From an uncultured Alphaproteobacteria bacterium (GTDB taxonomy: Bacteria; Pseudomonadota; Alphaproteobacteria; Reyranellales; Reyranellaceae): DNA of 7,047 bases. The stretch covers positions 1 through 7,047 of the forward strand of contig CAIYWM010000783.1 in NCBI GenBank assembly GCA_903929895.1, in the 5' to 3' direction. The notes under the pieces were generated by a model. That model ran no database searches. It saw nothing but the letters and a program-made list of their open reading frames with translations, and was not told the DNA's origin. Positions 1 to 6,297 of the stretch are shown in pieces. A program made the translations under genes and the position numbers. Within the stretch, counting starts at the first letter, position 1. Each line of letters starts with the position of its first letter.

Positions 1-115
1 CGTTCGCCGCGGCGAAAAGCAGCGGGCGCGCGAACAGTTCCAGCTCGCCCAGGCGCGCTGCCCCACCGTATCGGAGCTGAACTGGGCCGCCTCCAGCGAG
101 CTGAAGCGGCTTTAA
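1..115 (+). CDS. C-terminal end of an unidentified protein (possibly TPR-like)
   Basis: An open frame read from base 2 gives 37 codons ending in TAA at 113-115. The 5' part lies outside the window. The visible tail is rich in charged and alanine residues, including REQFQLAQARCPTVSELNW and a final SSELKRL. The spacing of Ala, Leu and aromatic residues resembles the last helix pair of a tetratricopeptide-repeat protein, but this is a pattern impression and not a motif match. The gene points towards the palindromic repeat at 144-231, which lies between its end and the end of the convergent hydrolase gene. Its function cannot be assigned. The reading frame is supported by sensible codon use with G or C in most third positions and by the absence of another long frame over this stretch. 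Confidence 0.6.
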   Translation, partial: VRRGEKQRAREQFQLAQARCPTVSELNWAASSELKRL

Positions 116-143
116 CAAAGCATGCAGCCGGCGACTTTCTATC

Positions 144-231
144 TGTCATCCTGAGCGGAGCGAAGGATCTCGCGCCAGCCACGTAGTCCTTTGGTCGATC
201 CGTCAGGTCCTTCGCTGCGCTCAGGACGACA
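144..231. repeat. 88-bp palindromic intergenic repeat, copy 1
   Basis: Two 27-base arms (144-170 and 205-231) are inverted repeats matching at 24 of 27 positions, separated by 34 bases. The left arm begins tgtcatcctgagcg. The right arm, read on the reverse strand, begins tgtcgtcctgagcg. The transcript could form a long hairpin from either strand. The element fills the gap between two convergent gene ends, 28 bases after the stop at 115 and 11 bases before the stop at 243. A homologous copy in the opposite orientation lies at 5290-5377. Read as protein, the arms give peptides of the PERSEG and RSAQDD type. I recognise these as the usual false translations of a repeat widespread in proteobacterial genomes. 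It may act as a transcript-end hairpin. No strong T-tract follows directly, so a classical Rho-independent terminator is not shown. Confidence 0.85.
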
Positions 232-242
232 GTGGTGGGCTT

Positions 243-1037
243 TTACCCCAGCAGCGCCAGTGGCGACACGAAGCGGGTGATCTCCGCGAGGACGTAAGCC
301 GGCTGCTGCAGGTGCGGGCTGTGGCCGCAGTCGGGCACCAGCCGCGTCTCGCAATAGCCGCCGACCTTGCCGGCGATGATGCCGAGCTGCAGTTCGGAGC
401 CGTATTCGTCGTCCTCACCCTGGATCGCCTGCACCGGCACGGCGACGCCCGGCAGCCTGCCGTTGGCGTCCATCGGCTCGAAACCGGGCGAGACCCAGGC
501 ATCGGCCCAGAGATGGAAGGCGCCGTCGACGTCGTCGTGATACTTCGCGAGCTTCTGCCGCAGGTCGCCCGAGGCAAACGCCGCACGGGCCCGGGTGATC
601 GCCTCGACGCAGACCGGCTCGTTGATCGCGTGCGCGGCCAGGGTCACCACGGCGCGCAGCGGCTCGGGGTCGGTCGCGGCGTAGTTCAGCGCGATCGTGC
701 CGCCGTCGCTATGGCCCACCAGCACGCAATCCTCGACACCGAGGGCCGTCAGCAGGCGCGGCAGGACCAGGTCGGCCTCGATCTCCATGTAGCGGACGCC
801 GGGATCGGACGGCCAGGCGCTCGATCGTCCGTAGCCGGTGCGGTCGTAGACGATGCCAGCGCAGCGCGTGGCGTCGCAGAGTTTCTGGGGGAAGTCGCGC
901 CACATCTCGATGCAGCCCAGGCCCTCGTGCAGGAAGACCAGCACCGTCCGGTCGAGCCCGTCATCGCGCGCCGGCGTGAGGCGGCGCACCCGCAGACGGC
1001 GGTCGCCGAGATCGATGAATATGTCTTCGGAGGGCAT
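243..1037 (-). CDS. Alpha/beta-fold hydrolase
   Basis: A 264-residue protein with the order of motifs of the alpha/beta hydrolase superfamily. A VLVFLHEGLG oxyanion-hole strand lies at about 32-41. A DRTGYGRSS segment at 65-73 is typical of this fold. The nucleophile elbow GHSDGG at 108-113 puts the catalytic Ser at 110. The probable acid is Asp210 in QGEDDEYG, and the catalytic His is 239 in CGHSPH. All three members of the triad are present and the length is normal for a single-domain esterase, lactonase or C-C hydrolase, so it is probably active. There is no signal peptide, so it is probably cytoplasmic. The substrate cannot be told. The ATG at 1035-1037 is the only good start; a purine stretch (aaaaaggg on the coding strand) lies just upstream, rather close for a ribosome-binding site. 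The gene is divergent from the response regulator and shares its 151-bp spacer, so that regulator might control it (inference). Confidence 0.9.
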   Translation of the reverse strand: MPSEDIFIDLGDRRLRVRRLTPARDDGLDRTVLVFLHEGLGCIEMWRDFPQKLCDATRCAGIVYDRTGYGRSSAWPSDPGVRYMEIEADLVLPRLLTALGVEDCVLVGHSDGGTIALNYAATDPEPLRAVVTLAAHAINEPVCVEAITRARAAFASGDLRQKLAKYHDDVDGAFHLWADAWVSPGFEPMDANGRLPGVAVPVQAIQGEDDEYGSELQLGIIAGKVGGYCETRLVPDCGHSPHLQQPAYVLAEITRFVSPLALLG

Positions 1038-1188
1038 CGCCCTTTTTCAGGGCGCCTCGGCCGCCGGTCAAGACGGCGTCATGCCCCTGGTCGGATCGCC
1101 CTCGTGGGATTGCTTGCATGGCGCATGGTGGACGTCGGCCATGCTAGGATGCGTCGATTGTCATCACGTCCAGGGAGTGTGGACACCC
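1038..1188. promoter_or_regulatory. Divergent spacer with GCATGG heptamer repeats and a candidate promoter
   Basis: This 151-bp spacer must hold the promoters of the leftward hydrolase and the rightward two-component genes. Two tandem heptamers, GCATGGC (1116-1122) and GCATGGT (1123-1129), are followed by GCCATGC (1138-1144), the exact reverse complement of the first. Directly after it, TGCTAGGAT (1142-1150) resembles an extended -10 element (TGn plus TAGGAT) for the rightward genes; I see no good -35 at the right distance. OmpR-family regulators generally bind tandem direct repeats near promoters, so autoregulation is a reasonable inference. AGGGAG at 1172-1177 is the ribosome-binding site of the regulator gene, 11 bases before its ATG. 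No clear leftward promoter was found. Confidence 0.4.
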
Positions 1189-1872
1189 ATGAGGGTCCTT
1201 CTCGTCGAGGACAACGACGAACTCGTCAGCCTGCTGGTCAAGGGCCTGGCGCGCAGCGGCTTTGCGGCTGATGCGGTGGCCAATGCCGGCGATGCCGCGC
1301 ATTCGCTGGCCGCCATGCGCTACGTGGCCATCGTACTCGACCTCGGTCTGCCCGACGAGGACGGGCTGTCGCTGCTGCGGAGCATCCGCGGACGTGGCGA
1401 TTCGACACCGGTTCTCGTCCTCACGGCGCGCGACGGGGTGAGCGACCGGGTCAACGGCCTCAGGGCGGGTGCCGACGACTACCTCGTGAAGCCGTTCGCC
1501 ATGGAGGAGTTGGTGGCGCGCCTTCAGGCGCTGCTGCGCCGGCCCGGCAACCTGCTCGGCCGCCAGCTCTCCTTTGGAAACGTCTCGCTGGAGACGGAAG
1601 GGCGACAGGTATTCGTCGACGGCAAGTTGCGGGTCTTCGCGGCCCGCGAGACGGCGATCCTGGAAATCCTGCTGCGGCGGGGCGGCAACGTGGTGCCGAA
1701 GCGCCTGTTCGAGGACCAGCTCTTCGGCCTGTCGGGGGATGTCGGCTCGAACGCGGTCGAGGTTTACGTCCATCGCCTGCGCAAGATGCTGTCGGACTGC
1801 GGCGCGACCGTGAAGATCCATACCGTTCGCGGCGTCGGCTATCTGCTGTCCGAGGAAAAGGCCGCCGTTTGA
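1189..1872 (+). CDS. OmpR/PhoB-family two-component response regulator
   Basis: A 227-residue DNA-binding response regulator. The N-terminal receiver domain (about 1-118) has the acidic pair Glu7-Asp8 in LLVEDND. The phospho-acceptor is Asp51 in VLDLGLPDEDG, with the switch Thr79 in LTA and Lys101 in VKPF. After a short linker, a winged-helix effector domain (about 126-220) shows the family signature, including a recognition helix around VEVYVHRLRKML (190-201) and the wing VRGVGYLL (213-220). The protein should bind DNA as a dimer when phosphorylated by the kinase encoded next to it. The start was set at ATG 1189 because it places the receiver's first beta strand at the N-terminus and has AGGGAG 11 bases upstream; the frame is open further upstream, but that extension does not look like protein. 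The stop TGA overlaps the TTG start of the kinase. The QseB/TctD/PmrA-like subgroup is possible, but the stimulus and targets are unknown. Confidence 0.95.
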   Translation: MRVLLVEDNDELVSLLVKGLARSGFAADAVANAGDAAHSLAAMRYVAIVLDLGLPDEDGLSLLRSIRGRGDSTPVLVLTARDGVSDRVNGLRAGADDYLVKPFAMEELVARLQALLRRPGNLLGRQLSFGNVSLETEGRQVFVDGKLRVFAARETAILEILLRRGGNVVPKRLFEDQLFGLSGDVGSNAVEVYVHRLRKMLSDCGATVKIHTVRGVGYLLSEEKAAV

Positions 1873-3230
1873 GGCGCTTCCGCTCGATCCTCTCGCGTGT
1901 GGTCGCGTTGCATGTCGTGGCAATCGGCGTCACCTCGATCCTGATCCCACTGGCGCTTTACTGGCTGCTCAACGAGGCGGCCAACAGCCTCCACCGCGAC
2001 GCGCTACGCGGCCAGGCGCTCACGATCGCGAGCTTCCTGCGACCGACCCCCGATGGAGGCGTCACGCTCGACATTCCGCAGGAGGCCCAGCCCATCTATT
2101 CGGGTGACTACGCCCTCTATGCCTATGCCATCCTCGATTCGAAGGGGCAGGTGTTGTTCACCTCGCGTACGGACGATGCGCCCCTCTCGGCGGCCAACGA
2201 CTCGCTGACGAAAGACTCGTTCGCGCAGCGTCCCAGCAAGGGTCCGCCACTCATCGGCGTGAATGTGCCGCGCGCCATCGGCGACCGTCTCTACTGGATA
2301 CAGGTCGGGCAGGACCTGGCGCACCGCGACGTCATCATCGACGATATCGTCGCTTCTTTCCTGCCGCGCGTCGCCTGGATCACCTTCCCGATCCTGCTGC
2401 TCCTTCTGCTGATCGACATCATGATCTTCCGCCGTGCCCTCGATCCGGTGCGCGCCGCATCCGAAACGGCGGCGTCGATCGGGCCGACCACCACCGATGT
2501 CCGCCTCTCCGAACAGTCGATGCCGAGCGAGATCGTGCCGCTTGTGCGCGCGGTCAACCAGGCGCTCGCCCGGCTCGAAGCAGGCTTCCGCGTACAGCGC
2601 GAGTTCACGGCCGACATGGCGCACGAACTGCGGACGCCTCTGACCATCATGCGTGCCCGAGTCGATTCGATGGACGACCTGCCGCTGCGTCGGTCGCTGG
2701 AGACCGACATCGTCAACATGACCCGCACCGTGAACCAGGTCCTCGACATCGCTGAACTCGAGGTGTTCGTGGTGGACGGCAGCTCCAGGGCGGATCTGCA
2801 GAACGTCTGCGCCGAGGCGGTGGCCTTCATGGCGCCGCTCGTGGTCGACAGCGACCGGACGATCGCCTTGACCGGCGCCGAGTCGCCGGTGTGGGTGCAT
2901 GGCCATGCCGAAGCGCTGTTCCGGGCGGTCCGCAATCTCGTCGAGAATGCCATTCGTCACACACCGGCCGGCGGGGCGATCGAGGTCGATGTCGCCGCGG
3001 ACGGAACGGTTCGGGTGCTGGATGAAGGCCCTGGCGTGCCGCTCGGCGAGCGAGAGACGATCTTCAAGCGCTTCTGGCGGCGCGATCGGGCCCAGCCTGA
3101 CAGCCGCGGGCTGGGGCTGGCCATCGTGACCCGCGTGGCGGCCGCACACGGCGGCACCATCTCGGTCGACGACCGGCGCGGGGGAGGCGCGGTCTTCACG
3201 CTTCGCCTGCGACCCGCGCGCCCGGTGTGA
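1869..3230 (+). CDS. Membrane sensor histidine kinase
   Basis: A 453-residue partner of the preceding regulator. The parts in order are: an arginine-rich N-terminus; membrane segment 1 (about 11-34); a periplasmic sensor region of about 130 residues; membrane segment 2 (about 166-187); a HAMP-like linker (about 188-240); a dimerisation domain with the phospho-acceptor His252 in AHELRTPL; and an ATPase domain. The ATPase domain has an N box (RNLVENAIRHTP, 355-366), a G1 box (DEGPGV, 385-390), an F box (IFKRFW, 398-403) and a G2 box (GLGLAIV, 414-420). All catalytic boxes are intact. The start is TTG 1869, overlapping the regulator's stop as TTGA, with GAGGA at 1852-1856 upstream. No in-frame ATG occurs before the membrane segment; GTG at 1899 is the alternative but would remove the basic N-terminus. 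The overlap implies translational coupling. The sensor region has no motif I recognise, so the signal is unknown. Confidence 0.95.
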   Translation: MRRFRSILSRVVALHVVAIGVTSILIPLALYWLLNEAANSLHRDALRGQALTIASFLRPTPDGGVTLDIPQEAQPIYSGDYALYAYAILDSKGQVLFTSRTDDAPLSAANDSLTKDSFAQRPSKGPPLIGVNVPRAIGDRLYWIQVGQDLAHRDVIIDDIVASFLPRVAWITFPILLLLLLIDIMIFRRALDPVRAASETAASIGPTTTDVRLSEQSMPSEIVPLVRAVNQALARLEAGFRVQREFTADMAHELRTPLTIMRARVDSMDDLPLRRSLETDIVNMTRTVNQVLDIAELEVFVVDGSSRADLQNVCAEAVAFMAPLVVDSDRTIALTGAESPVWVHGHAEALFRAVRNLVENAIRHTPAGGAIEVDVAADGTVRVLDEGPGVPLGERETIFKRFWRRDRAQPDSRGLGLAIVTRVAAAHGGTISVDDRRGGGAVFTLRLRPARPV

Positions 3231-3250
3231 GGCAGCGGCACCGACCCGGG

Positions 3251-3285
3251 GGGACCTCGGTCCACGACGGGCCTATACTCCGGCC
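3251..3285 (+). promoter_or_regulatory. Candidate dinB promoter giving a leaderless transcript
   Basis: TATACT at 3274-3279 is a near-consensus -10 box (5 of 6 against TATAAT). Seventeen bases upstream, gggacc (3251-3256) keeps only the central GAC of a -35 box. Transcription would start about 7 bases after the -10 box, at or next to the A of the dinB ATG (3286). No Shine-Dalgarno sequence exists before this ATG, which fits a leaderless message. A GGACC-tc-GGTCC inverted repeat (3252-3263) overlaps the -35 region and could be an operator. No GTTC-N7-GTTC or GAAC-N7-GAAC alphaproteobacterial LexA box is visible in the spacer. This is a sequence-only prediction. Confidence 0.45.
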
Positions 3286-4365
3286 ATGGCGGAAGCCGAG
3301 ATCCGCAAGATCATCCACGTCGACATGGACGCCTTCTACGCGTCCGTGGAGCAACGCGACGATCCTTCGCTGCGCGGCCGGCCGGTCGCGGTCGGCGGGC
3401 GACAGCGCGGCGTCGTGATGGCGGCGAGCTACGAGGCGCGCAAGTTCGGCGAGCGCTCGGCCATGCCGTCGGTCACCGCCAAGCGCCTGGGCCCGGAGCT
3501 GCACTTCGTGAAGCCGCGCTTCGAGGTCTACAAGGAAGTGTCGCGCCAGATCCGCGAGATCTTCCTCGACTACACGCCGCTGGTGGAGCCGCTGTCGCTC
3601 GACGAGGCCTATCTCGACGTCACGACCAACCTCAAGGGCATGCCGCTCGCGTCGGAGATCGCGCGCGAGATCCGGGCGCGTATCCTGGAGCGCACGGGCC
3701 TCACCGCCTCGGCCGGCATCTCCTACAACAAGTTCCTGGCCAAGCTCGCCTCCGACCATCGCAAGCCCGACGGCCAGACGGTGATCCCGCCGGAGAAGGG
3801 CCCGGCCTTCGTCGAAGGCCTGCCGGTCGGCCGCTTCCATGGCGTCGGGCCGAAGACGGCGGAAAAGATGAACCGTCTGGGAATCCATACCGGCGCCGAC
3901 CTGAAGGCGCAGACTCTCGACTTCCTGCAGCAGTATTTCGGCCGCTCCGGCGCCTACTACTATTCCATCGCGCGCGGTCATGACGAACGTCGCGTCGTGC
4001 CCAACCGGCCGCGCAAGTCGGTCGGCTCCGAGACGACCTTCATGGAGGATCTCGACCGGCCGGCGGCGGTGGAAGAGGGTGTCGCCGCGGTGCTGGGCGA
4101 TGTCTGGTCCTACTGCGAGCGCACGGGCATCGTCGGCCGCACGGTGACCGTGAAGATCAAGTATGCCGACTTCCGGATCGTGACGAGGAGCCGCACCCTC
4201 GAGGAAAGCGTGGAAAGCCGCGAGGTCCTGGAACGCACGGCGCGCGACCTGGTGCGATCCATCTTTCCCCTGGAGAAGAAAGTGCGCCTGCTCGGCGTCT
4301 CCCTCCATAACCTGCATCAGCGCGAGGAGCGCACGGTGTCGCCGCAAATGACGCTCGCTCTTTAG
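3286..4365 (+). CDS. dinB: DNA polymerase IV (Y-family translesion polymerase)
   Basis: A 359-residue Y-family polymerase that copies past damaged bases with low fidelity. The palm motif HVDMDAFYASVE supplies the metal-binding Asp13, and SLDEAYLD supplies Asp106 and Glu107. Tyr18 stands at the steric-gate position (Phe13 in the E. coli enzyme), as in many DinB proteins. YNKFLAKLASDHRKPDGQ (147-164) is the conserved palm segment. The helix-hairpin-helix is around GVGPKTAEKMNRLGI (186-200), and the little-finger domain runs to the end. The last six residues, QMTLAL, match the beta-clamp-binding motif QLxLxL, so the protein looks complete and able to join the replisome. There is no Shine-Dalgarno sequence at its ATG (see the promoter entry). 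It is followed 10 bases later by an SDR gene that is probably in the same transcript. Damage induction is not supported by any visible LexA site. Confidence 0.97.
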   Translation: MAEAEIRKIIHVDMDAFYASVEQRDDPSLRGRPVAVGGRQRGVVMAASYEARKFGERSAMPSVTAKRLGPELHFVKPRFEVYKEVSRQIREIFLDYTPLVEPLSLDEAYLDVTTNLKGMPLASEIAREIRARILERTGLTASAGISYNKFLAKLASDHRKPDGQTVIPPEKGPAFVEGLPVGRFHGVGPKTAEKMNRLGIHTGADLKAQTLDFLQQYFGRSGAYYYSIARGHDERRVVPNRPRKSVGSETTFMEDLDRPAAVEEGVAAVLGDVWSYCERTGIVGRTVTVKIKYADFRIVTRSRTLEESVESREVLERTARDLVRSIFPLEKKVRLLGVSLHNLHQREERTVSPQMTLAL

Positions 4366-4369
4366 GAGG
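4364..4369 (+). promoter_or_regulatory. Ribosome-binding site overlapping the dinB stop codon
   Basis: AGGAGG, a perfect Shine-Dalgarno core, begins within the dinB stop codon (TAG 4363-4365). An ATG at 4371 is only one base downstream and would encode just Met-Thr before a stop. The ATG at 4376 is 6 bases downstream, at ideal spacing, and opens the 299-codon frame. This decides the start of the SDR gene and suggests that ribosomes finishing dinB can re-initiate on it. Confidence 0.85.
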
Positions 4370-4375
4370 CATGAC

Positions 4376-5275
4376 ATGAACATCTTCATGACCGGCGCCA
4401 CGGGCTATATCGGCGGCACCGTCGCGCGCCGCCTGCTCGACGACGGCCACAGCCTGCGCGGGCTCGTGCGCGATGCCGAGAAGGGCCGCGGGCTCGCGTC
4501 CTTGGGCGTGGAGCCTGTCATCGGCGGGCTCGACGATGCCGCGCTTCTCGCCGCCGAGTCCCGGCGCGCCGATGCGGTGATCAACACCGCCAACAGCGAC
4601 CATCGGGGCGCCATCGACGCGTTCCTCGAAAGCCTCGCCGGCTCGAACAAGCCGTTCATCCATACCAGCGGTTCCAGCATCGTGGCCGATGACGCCCATG
4701 GCGATGCAGCCTCGGACAAGGTCTACGACGAGGACACGCCGGTCGACCCTGTGCCGGGGAAGCAGGCGCGGGTCGCCATCGACCGGACGATCCGCGACGC
4801 GAGCCGCCGCGGTGTCCGCTCCATCGTCGTCTGTCCGACCATGATCTACGGCAACGGTCTCGGCCTGGCGCGCGACAGCGCGCAGATCCCCGGCCTCGCG
4901 AAGCGGGCGGAGGCGTCGGGCGTGGTCCGGCATGTCGGCAAGGGCCTGAACATCTGGTCGAACGTCCATGTCGAGGATGTGGCCGACCTCTATCGCCTGG
5001 CCCTCGCAAAGGCTCCGGCGGGCGCCTTCTATTTCGCCGAGAACGGCGAGGCCTCGTATCGGGACATCTGCGCGGCGATCGCGCGAGGCCTGAAGCTGGA
5101 GGGGCCGCAGGCCTGGCCGTTCGAGGACGCCGCCCGGGAGCTCGGCGAGAACAGCGCAGCCTACACGTTCGGCTCCAACAGCCGCGTCCGGGCCCGGCGC
5201 GCCCGCCGCGAACTCGGCTGGCAGCCGAAGCATTCTTCGGCGACGGCGTGGATCGAGGCTGAACTGCCGCTTTAG
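4376..5275 (+). CDS. NAD(P)-binding SDR/epimerase-family protein
   Basis: A 299-residue protein of the extended or atypical short-chain dehydrogenase/reductase superfamily. The dinucleotide-binding motif TGATGYIGG (6-14) opens a Rossmann fold, followed by ADAVINTA (65-72) and PFIHTSGSS (93-101), the strands that in epimerases flank the cofactor and active site. CPTMIYGNG (153-161) and NVHVEDVADLY (196-206) are typical later motifs of NAD-dependent epimerase/dehydratase proteins. The usual catalytic Tyr-x-x-x-Lys is not seen where expected; the segment DPVPGKQARVAID (124-136) has neither an aligned Tyr nor the Lys. It may therefore act on a different chemistry or only bind cofactor. It has no signal peptide, so it is probably cytosolic. 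It lies 10 bases after dinB and is likely co-transcribed, although no functional link is known. The next feature downstream is the palindromic repeat at 5290-5377. Confidence 0.88.
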   Translation: MNIFMTGATGYIGGTVARRLLDDGHSLRGLVRDAEKGRGLASLGVEPVIGGLDDAALLAAESRRADAVINTANSDHRGAIDAFLESLAGSNKPFIHTSGSSIVADDAHGDAASDKVYDEDTPVDPVPGKQARVAIDRTIRDASRRGVRSIVVCPTMIYGNGLGLARDSAQIPGLAKRAEASGVVRHVGKGLNIWSNVHVEDVADLYRLALAKAPAGAFYFAENGEASYRDICAAIARGLKLEGPQAWPFEDAARELGENSAAYTFGSNSRVRARRARRELGWQPKHSSATAWIEAELPL

Positions 5276-5289
5276 AGCAAAGACCAATC

Positions 5290-5377
5290 TGTCGTCCTGA
5301 GCGCAACGAAGGACCTGGCGGAACGACCGAAGTACTCCGTAATTGGCGTTAGATCCTTCGCTTCGCTCAGGATGACA
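5290..5377. repeat. 88-bp palindromic intergenic repeat, copy 2 (inverted)
   Basis: The arms 5290-5316 and 5351-5377 are inverted repeats matching at 23 of 27 positions around a 34-base centre. Read on the reverse strand, the whole element aligns without gaps to copy 1 at 144-231. By hand count each arm matches at 26 of 27 positions and the centre at 24 of 34, about 76 of 88 overall. The two arms are distinguishable (tgtca...ggatct versus tgtcg...ggacct), which shows that the two copies face opposite ways. The element lies 14 bases after the SDR stop and 2 bases before the aldo/keto reductase stop, filling a convergent junction exactly as copy 1 does. Confidence 0.87.
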
Positions 5378-5379
5378 AT

Positions 5380-6297
5380 TTAGACAGCGATCTCGGCGAT
5401 CATCTTCCTGAGCAGCGCCGCGTCGGGATAGACGCCGAAGCCCGCCTGCAGATTGTCCGCCATGTGCTCGGGCTTGCCGGTGCCGGGGATGACACAGGTG
5501 ACCGCGGGATTTGCCAGCACGAACTTGAGCAGGAGCTGCGCCCAGCTGGTGACGCCGATCTCGCTGGCCCAGTCGGGCAGCTTGCGACCCAGCAGCTTGC
5601 GCAGGAGACCGCCGCCACCGAACGGCTGGTTCACGATCACGGCGATGCCGCGCTCGGCGGCGAGCGGCAGGAGCCGGCGTTCGACGGCGCGGTCGTCGAG
5701 CGCGTAGTTGATCTGGACGAAATCCCACTTCTCCGACCGCATCACGCTTTCCAGCTCGTCATGGGCGCTCTGCGTGTAGTGGGTGATGCCGAGATAGCGG
5801 ATGCGACCCTCGGCCTTCCAGGCACGCAAGGTCGGCAGATGGGCGCGCCAGTCGACGAGATTGTGGATCTGCATCAGGTCGATGCGGTCGGTCTTGAGCA
5901 GGCCCATCGACTTGCGCATCTGCGCGACGCCGGTGTCGCGGCCCGTGGTCCAGACCTTGGTGGCGATGAAGGCCCTGGAGCGGGCCGCGGTGGCGGACAG
6001 AAGGTCGCCGACCACGGCTTCTGCCGATCCATACATCGGCGACGTGTCGATCACCGAGCCGCCGGCCGCGAACAGCAGACGCAGCACCTCTGCAAGCGGT
6101 GCCCGATCCTCCGGCTTTGCGCCGACATCGAACGTGCGCCACGTGCCGACGCCGACGACCGGCAGCATTTCGCCCGATGAAGGAATCTTGCGCTGATGCA
6201 TGCGGACTCCCGTCTGCGCGGCAGCGTTGCCTGCAGCGAGCAGGCCGGCACTGGCGGCAATTCCCATGAAGCGAGAGCGGGTGAGGGTGCGTGACAT
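5380..6297 (-). CDS. Aldo/keto reductase with a signal-peptide-like N-terminus
   Basis: A 305-residue NAD(P)H-dependent aldo/keto reductase. The catalytic tetrad is complete: Asp84 and Tyr89 in VIDTSPMYGSAE, Lys114 in ATKVWT and His145 in LMQIHNL. The C-terminal cofactor-binding signature is VIPGTGKPEHMADNL (269-283). The TIM-barrel core begins around 46 (PVVGVGTWR). Before it, residues 1-30 look like a secretion signal: basic start (RTLTRSRF), hydrophobic stretch (MGIAASAGLLAAG) and a possible cleavage site after AAA27. The arginines are R-S-R and not adjacent, so a Tat signal is only approximate. The start at ATG 6297 was chosen over the upstream ATG 6408 because the longer N-terminus resembles no protein and would bury the signal; no clear ribosome-binding site precedes either. 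The substrate is unknown. It is convergent with the SDR gene and divergent from the small gene at 6487. Confidence 0.9.
   Translation of the reverse strand: MSRTLTRSRFMGIAASAGLLAAGNAAAQTGVRMHQRKIPSSGEMLPVVGVGTWRTFDVGAKPEDRAPLAEVLRLLFAAGGSVIDTSPMYGSAEAVVGDLLSATAARSRAFIATKVWTTGRDTGVAQMRKSMGLLKTDRIDLMQIHNLVDWRAHLPTLRAWKAEGRIRYLGITHYTQSAHDELESVMRSEKWDFVQINYALDDRAVERRLLPLAAERGIAVIVNQPFGGGGLLRKLLGRKLPDWASEIGVTSWAQLLLKFVLANPAVTCVIPGTGKPEHMADNLQAGFGVYPDAALLRKMIAEIAV

Noticed and set aside
144..231. CRISPR or attachment site explanation for the palindrome
   Set aside because: There are only two distant copies with no spacer periodicity, no cas or integrase gene, and a hairpin structure typical of REP-like elements.
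853..1188. N-terminal extension of the response regulator to ATG 853
   Set aside because: It would overlap the hydrolase gene and add 112 residues unlike any protein before a receiver domain that begins perfectly at ATG 1189.
312..1271. 319-codon forward open frame opposite the hydrolase gene
   Set aside because: Antisense shadow of a well-supported alpha/beta hydrolase. Its translation has no recognisable domain and runs through the divergent spacer into the regulator gene.
3223..3243. CGGTG...CACCG stem after the kinase gene as a terminator
   Set aside because: Only 5 bp with an 11-base loop and no T-tract; chance is likely in this GC-rich sequence.
3196..4401. 401-codon reverse open frame opposite dinB
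   Set aside because: The dinB frame has all catalytic motifs and a clamp-binding end; the opposite frame has none and is a codon-bias shadow.
4157..5728. 523-codon reverse open frame
   Set aside because: It runs opposite dinB and the SDR gene and through the palindromic repeat. The translation is arginine/alanine-rich noise typical of GC-rich shadow frames.
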